From the NCBI GenBank assembly GCA_965230005.1, contig OZ245934.1:744001-808000 (forward strand): DNA of 64,000 bases, read 5' to 3'. The translations under genes and the position numbers were made by a program. Shown here piece by piece: positions 17,047 to 25,620 of the stretch. The first letter of the stretch is position 1. Every line of letters starts with the position of its first letter. This DNA is from SZUA-309 sp965230005 (lineage in GTDB: Bacteria; Pseudomonadota; Gammaproteobacteria; Pseudomonadales; Azotimanducaceae). Under the pieces are notes generated by a model. The model did no database searches. It had not been told where the DNA came from and saw only the letters and a program-made list of their open reading frames with translations.

Positions 17047-17583
17047 ATGATGGATGGAAAACCGACCAGCCCCCGGGCGCCGGCAATACCGGCGCAGCCA
17101 GGGCCTGCGTCAGAAAAGCCTGCGTCAGAAAAGCCTGCGTCAGGAAAGCCTGTGTCAGGAAAGCCTGTGTCAGGAAAGCGTTCAGGCGGGCCCGGCTCAG
17201 GCAGCCATAGCTCGGCTCCGTGTGACGCACCACGAGACGTTCACTCTCCGGCAGAGCAGTTGCCGCTGTTTGCCGGCCGCGCGTCTACTGCTGCGCAGGC
17301 GCTGGCCTCCCTTGGCAACGACTCGGGTTCGATCATTCGGCGTAGACTCAACGACGAGCGATTGTCGACTCGGGCCCGATCAGGCGCCGCGCGTTACGCC
17401 AGTTCTCCGGCCAATCCACATCTCCTCGCTGCCAGGCAACTGTCGCGCAGTATTCGACGACTCAAACGCCGCTCTGCCGCCGAGACTGAACTGGGGCTGG
17501 CTATCTGCGCGGAGCTGAAAGCCTACTTGCAGGACGCTGATCTCGCAGGAACACCCGCAGGAGAGCAAGGCACGCGCCACTAG
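17047..17583 (+). CDS. hypothetical protein with pentapeptide repeats behind an SOS box
   Basis: I do not recognise this 178-residue protein. ATG 17047 (a second ATG is at 17050) follows a LexA-box candidate. Residues 20-44 are five tandem pentapeptides of the form PASEK, PASGK and PVSGK, encoded by 15-bp DNA repeats. The rest is basic: RSGAARYASS, then LLAARQLSRSIRRLKRRSAAETELGLAICAEL, a likely helical segment. There is no signal peptide or membrane segment. A position next to a LexA box recalls sulA-like or DNA-damage genes, but no homology to SulA is visible. Another frame of similar length exists at 17054, so the frame choice carries some doubt. Confidence 0.55.
   Translation: MMDGKPTSPRAPAIPAQPGPASEKPASEKPASGKPVSGKPVSGKRSGGPGSGSHSSAPCDAPRDVHSPAEQLPLFAGRASTAAQALASLGNDSGSIIRRRLNDERLSTRARSGAARYASSPANPHLLAARQLSRSIRRLKRRSAAETELGLAICAELKAYLQDADLAGTPAGEQGTRH
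17103..17177 (+). repeat. five tandem 15-bp repeats
   Basis: Five head-to-tail copies of a 15-base unit start at 17103, 17118, 17133, 17148 and 17163. Copies 1-2 read GCCTGCGTCAGAAAA, copy 3 has G for A in the tail, and copies 4-5 also change CGC to TGT. Because 15 is a multiple of three, copy number can change without breaking the reading frame. On the opposite strand the same bases would encode FLTQA repeats. Confidence 0.92.
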
Positions 17584-17898
17584 CCGGAGCGCCTGCACAT
17601 TCTGCGGCGGGGTCGTCCGTAAAAACGCCGCCTTGTTGAGATCAGGTCCATCCGACACCAGATCAGGCCTGCTGGGCCGCTCCCGGCGAGCTTGTTCAAC
17701 ATCCCGGAAAAGTGTTCAATTTGCGAACTTCGACATTGGCGCGATGATTCGCGGGCTCCATTATTCCTCAGAATTCAATAAGGTAGCGACGAAAGCTCTC
17801 CATACAGGCAGCAGCCTGGATGGGCGGGCCGATGTTGCAGTATCGATCACCAGGGAAGGCCAGCAGTAGGGCTGGGAACCAAGCCAGAAAGAGGATCC
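17584..17898. other. intergenic region before galU
   Basis: This 315-base stretch holds no convincing gene. GGCGG and CCGCC segments (about 17613 and 17630) could pair, but no U-tract follows, so I do not call a terminator. GAAAGAGGA just before 17899 is the galU ribosome binding site. A galU promoter should lie here, but no clear -35/-10 pair stands out. Confidence 0.5.
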
Positions 17899-18735
17899 AT
17901 GATCAATAAATGTCTCATTCCCGTGGCCGGTTACGGGACACGTTTTCTTCCGGCTACCAAGGCCATGCCGAAAGAGGTTCTGCCGATCCTCGATAAGCCG
18001 TTGGTTCAGTATGCTGTGGAGGAAGCCTATAGCGCAGGTCTCGCAGATATCGGGTTTGTTACCGGACGGGGTAAGCGAGCGATCGAAGACCACTTCGACA
18101 TGAGCTATGAGCTCGAACACCAGATCGCCGGAACCGACAAGGAACAGATGCTCGCCGGGATTCGTGAGCTCATCGAGCGCTGCACGTTTTCCTACACCCG
18201 TCAGATTCATATGCGGGGCCTCGGTGACGCCATCCTGAAAGGGCGTACGGTGCTGGGCGATGTGCCTTTCGGGGTGATTCTTGCCGACGACCTTTGCCTC
18301 GGTGCCGACAACGGCCAGGGGCCCGGCGTGCTGGAGCAGATGGTCGGCCTCTACAAACAGTTCCGCTGCAGCATCGTCGCTGTGGAGGAAGTGCCGGAAG
18401 ACCAGGTCCACAAGTATGGTGTGATTGCCGGTGAGTCGCTTTCGGACAACCTCATCCGCGTGACCGACATGGTGGAGAAGCCGCCGCCCGGGACGGCGCC
18501 GAGTAATCTCGCGATTATCGGCCGCTATATTCTCACCCCGGACATCTTCGAGCTGCTCGAAGTCACTGAGCCAGGAAAGAACGGCGAGTTGCAGATTACG
18601 GACGCCTTGCTGAAGCAGGCCAACCAGGGGTGTGTCATCGCTTACAAATTTGACGGGAGGCGCTTCGACTGCGGTTCTGTGGCGGGTTACGTCGAAGCGA
18701 CCAACTTCTTCTACGAGCTCAAATACGGATCATGA
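17899..18735 (+). CDS. galU: UTP-glucose-1-phosphate uridylyltransferase
   Basis: A 278-residue nucleotidyltransferase making UDP-glucose from UTP and glucose-1-phosphate for LPS and exopolysaccharide synthesis. The N-terminal signature CLIPVAGYGTRFLPATKAMPKE binds the nucleotide. DEPLVQY-like (DKPLVQYAVEEA), ILADDL with the metal-binding aspartate, and the VEKPPPGTAPSNLAIIGRYI segment all match GalU. ATG 17899 has a good ribosome binding site. The stop overlaps the start of the next gene (ATGA), an unusual partner for galU. Confidence 0.95.
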   Translation: MINKCLIPVAGYGTRFLPATKAMPKEVLPILDKPLVQYAVEEAYSAGLADIGFVTGRGKRAIEDHFDMSYELEHQIAGTDKEQMLAGIRELIERCTFSYTRQIHMRGLGDAILKGRTVLGDVPFGVILADDLCLGADNGQGPGVLEQMVGLYKQFRCSIVAVEEVPEDQVHKYGVIAGESLSDNLIRVTDMVEKPPPGTAPSNLAIIGRYILTPDIFELLEVTEPGKNGELQITDALLKQANQGCVIAYKFDGRRFDCGSVAGYVEATNFFYELKYGS

Positions 18736-19904
18736 ACCAGGCTGCCTACAGCGCTGTCCTGGCTGCGCTCATGGCGCGGCCAACGGAGCCGGAACCGCTG
18801 GCGGCGGCGGTTCCTTTCGAGGCTCTTCCGACGCCGGCGCTGCTTCTCGATGAGCCTGCGCTCATGCGCAATATCGAGAAAATGGCCGCTTTCCTCGCCG
18901 AGCGAGGCAAAGGCTTCCGGCCGCATGCAAAAACGCACAAATGCCCGGAGATTGCACGCCGGCAACTCGCAGCAGGCGCAGTGGGGATCTGTGCGGCCAA
19001 GGTGTCTGAGGCTGCCGCGCTGATCCAGGGCGGCGTCGACCGGATCCTCGTCACTTCACCGATCATGACCGCAGACAAGGCACAGGTCGTTGCCGAGCTG
19101 AGCCGGAAGGCACAACTGGACATCGTCGTCGACAGCCTGGCCGGTCTCGAGGTGCTCATCGAGGCGCTGAATGCCGATGACCGCCTGGGTGTGCTGATCG
19201 ATCTCGATGTCGAGATGGGCCGCACAGGCACACGCTCCGATGACGATGTGCTGCAACTGGCCGAGCGTGCTGCTGCTGCCAGCTCGATTCGTTTTCGCGG
19301 CGTGCAGCACTATGCCGGCCACCTCATGCACGTCGAAGGGTTCTCGACTCGCCGGGACAAGTCCCTGGCGTTGTGGGAAACGGTTGCAGGACGCATCAGC
19401 AGCCTGGAAGCTGCCGGTTTTCCCTGTGAAATCGTCACCGGCTGCGGTACCGGGACTTTCAATATCGACTGCGAAGTCGATGTGGTGACCGATCTGCAGG
19501 TGGGCAGCTACGTGTTCATGGATCAGGAGTATCGACTCATCGGGGGGGAGCAGAGCGAACTCTTCGACGACTTCGAGGTGTCTCTGACGGTGGCCACGAC
19601 GGCTATCAGTCAGCCGATTGCTGACAAGGCGGTCACCGTGGATGGTGGCTACAAGGTGTTTGCTTCCGATACGGTGGCGCCCGAGCCTCTCGATCTGGCG
19701 GGCAGCCGCTTTCGCTTCGGCGGCGACGAGCACGGCATCCTCGTCTTCGGCAAGGGCACGCAGCAGCCAACGCTCGGTAGCGTGCAGCGCTTTGTCACAC
19801 CACACTGCGATCCGACGGTGAACCTGCATGATGCTTACTGGGTTCACGAAGGCGAGCTGGTGAACGCCCGCTGGCCCATTACCGCCCGCGGCTGCTCCTG
19901 GTGA
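18732..19904 (+). CDS. DSD1 family PLP-dependent enzyme (D-threonine aldolase/D-serine dehydratase type)
   Basis: A 390-residue fold-type III PLP enzyme with an alanine-racemase-like N-terminal barrel. RPHAKTHK supplies the PLP lysine (Lys67). The C-terminal VTPHCDPTVNLHD contains the His/Cys pair that binds the metal in D-serine dehydratases. Characterised relatives cleave or dehydrate D-threonine, D-serine or D-threo-3-hydroxyaspartate; which one applies here is unknown. It overlaps galU by four bases and lies 61 bases before exbB. Residues 1-30 are an extra N-terminal stretch before the family start (PTPALLLDE). Confidence 0.87.
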   Translation: MNQAAYSAVLAALMARPTEPEPLAAAVPFEALPTPALLLDEPALMRNIEKMAAFLAERGKGFRPHAKTHKCPEIARRQLAAGAVGICAAKVSEAAALIQGGVDRILVTSPIMTADKAQVVAELSRKAQLDIVVDSLAGLEVLIEALNADDRLGVLIDLDVEMGRTGTRSDDDVLQLAERAAAASSIRFRGVQHYAGHLMHVEGFSTRRDKSLALWETVAGRISSLEAAGFPCEIVTGCGTGTFNIDCEVDVVTDLQVGSYVFMDQEYRLIGGEQSELFDDFEVSLTVATTAISQPIADKAVTVDGGYKVFASDTVAPEPLDLAGSRFRFGGDEHGILVFGKGTQQPTLGSVQRFVTPHCDPTVNLHDAYWVHEGELVNARWPITARGCSW

Positions 19905-19965
19905 TTTGCGCCGGTTACCTCGAGAACACTCAGAACAAGGACTTTAAAAGTGGCTGGAGAAATTT

Positions 19966-20589
19966 GTGCTTGAGATCGTGCAGTCCGGTGGCTGGCTCAT
20001 GGTGCCCATTCTGTTGTGCAGCATCGTTGCCGCGGCGATATGCGTGGAACGTCTTTGGACTCTGCAACGGTCGCGGATCGTACCGAAGAACCTGCTGGCG
20101 CAGATCTGGAGTGCAGTGAAAACTGAAGACCTGGATACACAGAAACTGCGTGAGCTCCGTGCCAACAGCCCCCTCGGCCAGATCCTGGCGGCAGGCGTTG
20201 CCAACGCGAAACGCGGCCGGGACGTTATGAAGGAAGCCATGGAGGAGGCCGCCAGTCAGGTGAGCCACGACATGGAGCGCTATCTGACCTCCCTTGGCAT
20301 TATCGCCTCCATTTCACCGCTGCTCGGTCTGCTGGGGACCGTAGTTGGCATGATCAAAGTGTTTACGGCACTCATGCTCGAAGGTGCTGGTAACGCCAAC
20401 GTCCTCGCCGGAGGCATCTCGCAGGCGCTCATCACGACCGCTGCGGGGCTCTCCGTTGCCATTCCCGCGCTGATCTTCCACCGCTTCTTCCTGCGGCGCA
20501 TCGACGAGCTCGTCGTCACCATGGAGCAGGAGGCGAGCAAGCTCGTCGACATTCTCCAGGGGGACCGTGCTGAAGAGCCGCGCCTGTGA
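19966..20589 (+). CDS. exbB: MotA/TolQ/ExbB proton channel family protein (ExbB-like)
   Basis: A 207-residue inner-membrane proton-channel subunit. One helix lies at about 8-27 (GGWLMVPILLCSIVAAAICV). The conserved core begins LTSLGIIASISPLLGLLGTVVGMIKVF, and AGGISQALITTAAGLSVAIPALIFHRFF follows as the third helix. GTG 19966 is the start, preceded by TGGAGAA. It is translationally coupled to exbD (GTGA). In Pseudomonas-type genomes this exbB-exbD pair lies between comEC and lpxK. The energised partner is not encoded nearby, so its precise role is uncertain. Confidence 0.92.
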   Translation: MLEIVQSGGWLMVPILLCSIVAAAICVERLWTLQRSRIVPKNLLAQIWSAVKTEDLDTQKLRELRANSPLGQILAAGVANAKRGRDVMKEAMEEAASQVSHDMERYLTSLGIIASISPLLGLLGTVVGMIKVFTALMLEGAGNANVLAGGISQALITTAAGLSVAIPALIFHRFFLRRIDELVVTMEQEASKLVDILQGDRAEEPRL

Positions 20590-21014
20590 AGTTCTCCCGT
20601 CGCGGCCGGCACGAGGCGAGCGTCGAACTGACGCCCCTCATCGACGTCGTCTTTCTGCTGCTGATCTTCTTTATGGTCTCGACCACCTTCATTCGGGAAA
20701 CTCAGCTGAAGATCGATCTGCCGGAAGCCGCTGGAGAACTCCAGGAGATCGAGGAGGCCATCATCGAAGTCACCGTGGATCGGCTCGGAGACTATGCCGT
20801 TAACGATCGGCTGCTGGTGAACAGCGAGTTGGGTACCCTGGTTCGGGCCCTCGAGGAAGTCCTGAGCACCACCGCGGCACCAGGTTCCCGGCTTATCATT
20901 ACGGCCGATGCCAACGCTGCGCATCAGAGCGTTGTTCGCGCCATGGATGCGGCCGGCAAGGTTGGATTGACGCGAATCAGCATCACCACACAGCAACCCG
21001 CGGAAGGTGAGTGA
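20586..21014 (+). CDS. exbD: biopolymer transporter ExbD/TolR family
   Basis: A 142-residue protein with one N-terminal membrane helix and a periplasmic domain. LTPLIDVVFLLLIFFMVST carries the conserved membrane aspartate (Asp20) that shuttles protons with ExbB. The periplasmic part (LIITADANAAHQSVVRAMDAAGKVGLTRISI) matches the ExbD/TolR fold. GTG 20586 overlaps the exbB stop, and the stop overlaps the start of the msbA-lpxK fusion, so four genes in a row are coupled. Confidence 0.93.
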   Translation: MKFSRRGRHEASVELTPLIDVVFLLLIFFMVSTTFIRETQLKIDLPEAAGELQEIEEAIIEVTVDRLGDYAVNDRLLVNSELGTLVRALEEVLSTTAAPGSRLIITADANAAHQSVVRAMDAAGKVGLTRISITTQQPAEGE

Positions 21015-24000
21015 GCCGCCCGCTGCGAGAAGCTGAGAAAGACTCCGCTCGGCCGGCGGCAGAGGTCGCAATCGCCTCAGCGTCGGCTTCGCCTCGCCTC
21101 GACACCGGACCCGAGCCGAGTGGCAGCGCCTCCGAAACCCGGCGCCTGGGTCGTCAGGGTGCCCCGCTGGCACCCCGTGAACTGCGAGCCGGTGACTGGG
21201 CAATCTATCGCCGACTGCTGGGCTATGTGAAACCTCACTGGTTCATGTTCCTGCTTGCTGTGCTGGCCTTTCAGGTGGGCAGCGGCGCCGAAGCGTACTT
21301 CGCCAAGATGTTCGGCGATCTCATTGACACCTGGCCCGAGACGGCGCTCATGATCCCCGCGTTCATGCTGGTGGCTGCCTTCGCACGAGGCTTCGGCGAG
21401 ATAGTCGGTGAGATTCTCTTCTCCAGAATTTCCTTTACGGTCGTGCACGACATCCGCACGGAGCTGTTCGAACAGCTGCTGTTTCTGCCGAGCCACTACT
21501 TCGATGCCAGCAGCCAGGGCCACCTCGTTTCTCGGATCACGTACAACGTGGCGCAGCTCAGGGCGGCAGCAACCGATGCGCTGAAAACTATCGTTCAGGA
21601 TGGCGGTAAGCTCATCGTGTTTGTCAGCATGATGCTCTGGATCAGCTGGAAGCTGACGCTCATCATCATGGCAACCGCACCTATCGTCGCGCTGATCGTC
21701 GCCTGGGCGAGCCGCCGCTTCCGACGTATCAGCCGGCGCATTCAGAACAGCATGGGTGACGTGACGCACGTGGCCTCGGAGGCTGTCGCCGGGTATCGCG
21801 TGGTGCGCATTTTCGGCGGGGAAAGCTATGAGCGGGATCGCTTCAACCGCTCGAGCCACTACAACCGTCGACAGAACATAAAGATGGTTGCGACCAAGGT
21901 CATCAGTACGCAGGTGATCCAGATCCTCGTCGTCATCGCCATGGCCGTGCTCATCGCCGTTCTGTTCCAGCCGGAGATCGGCGGCGAACTGAGCACCGGC
22001 GAGATCGTGACCTTCCTCGGCCTCGCAGGGATGCTTGCAAGGCCCCTGAAGAAACTGACGGAAATCAACGCCAAGCTGCAGCGGGGCATAGCCGCCGCCG
22101 AAGACGTGTTTGCCCAGCTCGACGAGCCGCGCGAAGCGGACACCGGTGAACGGCTTGTTGAGCGGGTAGAGGGTCGCATCGAATTCAGAGACGTCAGCTT
22201 CAGCTACTCAACGGATGCCGGTCCGGTCCTGAAAGATCTGAGTCTCACCATAGAGCCTGGCCAGACCGTGGCTCTCGTTGGGCGCTCCGGGAGCGGCAAA
22301 TCGACCCTTGCGAGCCTGCTACCGAGATTTTATGAGCCGGATGCCGGTGAGATTCTCATCGATGGTGTGCCTGTTACCGAGTACGCCCTCGCGTCGCTGA
22401 GGGCTCAGATTGCGCTCGTGACGCAGCAGGTCACGCTGTTCAATGGCACCCTCAAGGACAACGTTGCCTACGGAGGGCTTGCGGAGGCAACTGACGAGGC
22501 GCTGAACGATTCGATACGCCGGGCTCATGCCGACGGGTTCGTCAAAGAACTGCCGGAAGGCCTGGAGACGCTGGTTGGCGACGATGGTGTACTGCTGTCC
22601 GGCGGGCAGCGGCAGCGGGTCGCCATCGCCCGGGCGTTGTTGAAAGACGCGCCGGTGCTGATTCTCGATGAAGCGACGTCGGCCCTGGATGCAACCTCCG
22701 AGCGGCACATTCAGGCAGCCCTCGATGAAGTCATGCGTGGTCGCACCACGCTGGTGATTGCTCATCGACTGTCGACCATCGAGAAAGCCGACGTGATTCT
22801 CGTCATGGACGGTGGACGGATCATCGAGAGCGGCAATCACGAATCATTGCTCGCCAGCGGCGGCGCGTATGCTGACCTCTACAACGATCAGTTCGAAGAC
22901 GAGCAGCGTACCAGCGAGCTGCCGAAGGCCGCCGCCGGTCCCAGGAACCGTGTGCGACGCTCGGAGCCGCTCCCGGTCGTCGAGCGCGGCTTCTCGCCGC
23001 TGGTCAATGCCTGGTATGCCCGATCACGCTGGCTCGGACTGCTTGCACCCCTGAGCTGGCTCTACCGGATCGTGACGCAACGACGTCGCATGCGTTATCT
23101 CACGGGCAAGGTTGAACCCTGGCGGGCACCGGTCCCGGTAGTGGTGGTCGGGAACATCAGTGCGGGCGGTACCGGGAAGACGCCGTTTGTCCTCTGGCTC
23201 GCCAGGACCCTCGAAACTCTCGGCTTTCGACCCGGCATCGTCTCCCGGGGCCATGGAGGTGTCGAAAACCGTATCGCTCAGCAGGTGTTCGCAGAGAGCA
23301 GCGCTGAAGCGGTTGGTGATGAGCCACCTCTGCTGGCCGCTCGCAGCGGTGTGCCGGTGTTCATCGGTCGGGATCGCGTTCAGGCCGTAAAGCTGCTCCT
23401 GGAAGCGACCCCCTGCGACATCGTCATCGCCGATGATGGTTTGCAGCATTACGCGCTGGCTCGAGACGTTGAAGTGGCCATCGTCGATGGCCATCGAGGG
23501 CTTGGTAATGGCCGCCTGCTGCCTGCAGGGCCCCTCAGGGAAGCCCCCGCGAGACTGACTGAAGTAGACTGGGTCGTCGCCAGCGGACGTCACGCCGACG
23601 TCACTGACGATGAGAGCCTCATGGCAGTGGTTCCGGTGCGGTTCGTTCCGGTCGACGGGATCGGCGACGCGCTGGACTGCGCCACCTTTATCGAACAGTT
23701 CGGCAACGTCAACGCGGTCGCCGGTATCGGCAATCCCGGTCGATTCATACAGACGCTGAAAGGTCTCGGTCTCAACCCGCTGCTCTCCGCCTATCCGGAT
23801 CATCACGTCTTCAGCGGCGAGGAACTTCGCTTCGACAACGGTTGGCCCATCGTCTGCACGGAGAAAGATGCCACCAAGCTGCGCGAACTGGACGAACTGC
23901 CGGAACAGCTCTACTACCTCGAAATCGAGGTAGAGATATCCACAGCCGATGGACGACCCGGCGTGGAAGCGCTCATGGCGCTGCTGGACCGGCACGGCAT

Positions 24001-24031
24001 CCGTGCCGGTGAGCGCAACGCCGAATCGTGA
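21011..24031 (+). CDS. msbA-lpxK: fused lipid A flippase MsbA and tetraacyldisaccharide 4'-kinase LpxK
   Basis: One uninterrupted frame of 1006 residues from GTG 21011. Residues 1-60 are a low-complexity extension. Residues 65-360 form six membrane helices of an ABC exporter. The ATPase follows with Walker A GRSGSGKST (424-432), LSGGQ (529-533), Walker B ILDEA (551-555) and His585, as in MsbA, which flips lipid A. A charged linker (about 630-660) leads to LpxK (about 661-1006): PLSWLYRIV, WRAPVPVVVVGNISAGGTGKTP (P-loop 714-725) and DDGLQHYALARD. LpxK phosphorylates the lipid A precursor at the 4' position. There is no stop or ATG between the parts; an internal GTG at 22952 with AGGA upstream might also start free LpxK. 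It is coupled to exbD and kdsB by 4-base overlaps. Confidence 0.92.
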   Translation: MSRPLREAEKDSARPAAEVAIASASASPRLDTGPEPSGSASETRRLGRQGAPLAPRELRAGDWAIYRRLLGYVKPHWFMFLLAVLAFQVGSGAEAYFAKMFGDLIDTWPETALMIPAFMLVAAFARGFGEIVGEILFSRISFTVVHDIRTELFEQLLFLPSHYFDASSQGHLVSRITYNVAQLRAAATDALKTIVQDGGKLIVFVSMMLWISWKLTLIIMATAPIVALIVAWASRRFRRISRRIQNSMGDVTHVASEAVAGYRVVRIFGGESYERDRFNRSSHYNRRQNIKMVATKVISTQVIQILVVIAMAVLIAVLFQPEIGGELSTGEIVTFLGLAGMLARPLKKLTEINAKLQRGIAAAEDVFAQLDEPREADTGERLVERVEGRIEFRDVSFSYSTDAGPVLKDLSLTIEPGQTVALVGRSGSGKSTLASLLPRFYEPDAGEILIDGVPVTEYALASLRAQIALVTQQVTLFNGTLKDNVAYGGLAEATDEALNDSIRRAHADGFVKELPEGLETLVGDDGVLLSGGQRQRVAIARALLKDAPVLILDEATSALDATSERHIQAALDEVMRGRTTLVIAHRLSTIEKADVILVMDGGRIIESGNHESLLASGGAYADLYNDQFEDEQRTSELPKAAAGPRNRVRRSEPLPVVERGFSPLVNAWYARSRWLGLLAPLSWLYRIVTQRRRMRYLTGKVEPWRAPVPVVVVGNISAGGTGKTPFVLWLARTLETLGFRPGIVSRGHGGVENRIAQQVFAESSAEAVGDEPPLLAARSGVPVFIGRDRVQAVKLLLEATPCDIVIADDGLQHYALARDVEVAIVDGHRGLGNGRLLPAGPLREAPARLTEVDWVVASGRHADVTDDESLMAVVPVRFVPVDGIGDALDCATFIEQFGNVNAVAGIGNPGRFIQTLKGLGLNPLLSAYPDHHVFSGEELRFDNGWPIVCTEKDATKLRELDELPEQLYYLEIEVEISTADGRPGVEALMALLDRHGIRAGERNAES

Positions 24032-24777
24032 CTTATCGGGTCGTCATTCCAGCCCGCTTCGGCTCGGAGCGGCTCCCGGGTAAACCGCTTGCGGACATTC
24101 ACGGGAAACCGATGATCGTCTGGGTGGCTGAAGCTGTCGCTGAATCCGGTGCGGAAGACGTCGTCGTGGCGACTGACGACGAGCGCATCCAGGGCGCCGT
24201 GATTGCTGCCGGCTATCGAGCGCTGCTGACGCGTTCCGATCACGAGTCCGGCTCCGATCGGGTCATGGAAGTAGTGACGACACTCGGCTGGCCGGAGGAC
24301 GCCATCGTGCTCAACGTTCAGGGCGATGAACCCTTGATTCCGGTCGCCGTGCTCGACCAGCTTGTCAGCTGCCTGCAGCGAGAGCCCGAGCTCGGCAGCG
24401 CAACGCTTTGTGAACCGCTGTTGACCGTGAATGAACTCGAGGATCCGAACATCGTGAAAGTCGTCCGAAGCAGGGAAGGGCGGGCTCTCTACTTTTCCCG
24501 AGCGCCAATTCCTTTCGATCGATCAGCAACCGCTACCCGTGGCGAGCAGCTGTCGCACGGATGGTGGCGTCATGTCGGGGTTTACGGCTATCGGGCCTGG
24601 GCGCTTGCGCGTTTCTGCGCCTTGCCGCAGAGCAACCTCGAGCGTGTAGAACGCCTCGAGCAGCTCAGGCTTCTGGAGAACGGGCTGGCCATGCAGGTTG
24701 AAGTGGCCTCGGCACCGGTACCCGGGGGCGTGGACACGCCCTCGGATCTGGCACGGGTGCGGACACTGCTCGGCTGA
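24028..24777 (+). CDS. kdsB: 3-deoxy-manno-octulosonate cytidylyltransferase
   Basis: A 249-residue enzyme that activates Kdo with CTP to CMP-Kdo for addition to lipid A, the step that follows LpxK. The N-terminal VVIPARFGSERLPGKPLADI binds the nucleotide. VVVATDDERI, HESGSDRVMEV, VLNVQGDEPLI and YFSRAPIPFDR are all KdsB landmarks. It starts at GTG 24028 inside the stop codon of the msbA-lpxK fusion. It is convergent with the SDR gene (19-base gap). Confidence 0.95.
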   Translation: MTYRVVIPARFGSERLPGKPLADIHGKPMIVWVAEAVAESGAEDVVVATDDERIQGAVIAAGYRALLTRSDHESGSDRVMEVVTTLGWPEDAIVLNVQGDEPLIPVAVLDQLVSCLQREPELGSATLCEPLLTVNELEDPNIVKVVRSREGRALYFSRAPIPFDRSATATRGEQLSHGWWRHVGVYGYRAWALARFCALPQSNLERVERLEQLRLLENGLAMQVEVASAPVPGGVDTPSDLARVRTLLG

Positions 24778-24796
24778 CCGTGCCCGCGACGAGCCT

Positions 24797-25564
24797 CTAC
24801 TTCGGGGCCATACGGATGCCGCCGTCGAGGCGAATCGTCTCTCCGTTGAGGTAGGGATTCTCGATGATCTGACGAGCGAGCAGCGCGTACTCAGGCGCGT
24901 TACCCAGGCGCTTCGGAAACTGCACCATATCGATGAGTGGATCCCGCACCCGGTCCGGGGCGCCGGCCATCATCGGTGTTTCGAATATGCCCGGGGCGAT
25001 GGTGCATACCCGGATTCCGGATCGGGAAAGGTCCCGGGCAACGGGTAAGGTCATGCCGGCAACGCCCGCTTTACTGGCCGAATAGGCAGCCTGGCCGATC
25101 TGGCCGTCGAAAGCGGCAACAGAGGCTGTGTTAATGATCACGCCGCGTTCGTCATCCGGCCCCGGCTCGTTGTTCTGCATTTTCTCGGCGCACAGGCGCA
25201 ACGTATTGAAAGTACCAAGCAGGTTTACCTGAATGACGAAGTTGAAGTACTTGAGCGGCATGGCGCCATCTTTTGTCAGCGTTCTCGATGCCGCGCCGAT
25301 ACCCGCGCAGTTCACGTTGACGTGGATGTTGCCGAATCGTTCGATGACTCCGTCCACACCTGCCTGCACGGACTCCTCGTCTGTTACGTCGACTACGAAA
25401 GGCGCTGCCTGATCGCCGAGTTCGGCTGCCGTGTTGCCCACCAGTTCTTCGTTCAGGTCGAACAGGGCGACTTTACCTCCCTGGTTGATTACCATCTCGG
25501 CCGTTGCCCGGCCGAGGCCGGATGCGCCGCCGGTGATCACGGCGACTTTGTTGTTGAGTTCCAC
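24797..25564 (-). CDS. SDR family dehydrogenase (3-hydroxyacyl-CoA dehydrogenase type 2-like)
   Basis: A 255-residue short-chain dehydrogenase. TGGASGLG (11-18) binds NAD(H), NCAGIG is the second cofactor motif, and Ser148, Tyr161 and Lys165 (YSASK) are the catalytic residues. The overall pattern, including the insertion before NTASVAAFDGQIGQ and the end GETIRLDGGIRMAPK, is close to the type-2 3-hydroxyacyl-CoA dehydrogenase group. The substrate is inferred only. A minus-strand -10 element (TATACT) lies about 70 bases upstream, inside the start of the divergent alkB gene. Confidence 0.87.
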   Translation of the reverse strand: MELNNKVAVITGGASGLGRATAEMVINQGGKVALFDLNEELVGNTAAELGDQAAPFVVDVTDEESVQAGVDGVIERFGNIHVNVNCAGIGAASRTLTKDGAMPLKYFNFVIQVNLLGTFNTLRLCAEKMQNNEPGPDDERGVIINTASVAAFDGQIGQAAYSASKAGVAGMTLPVARDLSRSGIRVCTIAPGIFETPMMAGAPDRVRDPLIDMVQFPKRLGNAPEYALLARQIIENPYLNGETIRLDGGIRMAPK

Positions 25565-25620
25565 GGTGTTACTCCATCGATAGCTATCTGAAAACGACGC
25601 CCGACACAGCGCCAGGCGGC

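Noticed and set aside
17103..17177. Tandem repeats as a CRISPR array
   Set aside because: Units are 15 bp, directly adjacent and without spacers.
17009..17233. Minus-strand frame with FLTQA repeats
   Set aside because: The repeat unit is a multiple of three and opens all frames; this frame lacks sequence beyond the repeats and faces away from the LexA box.
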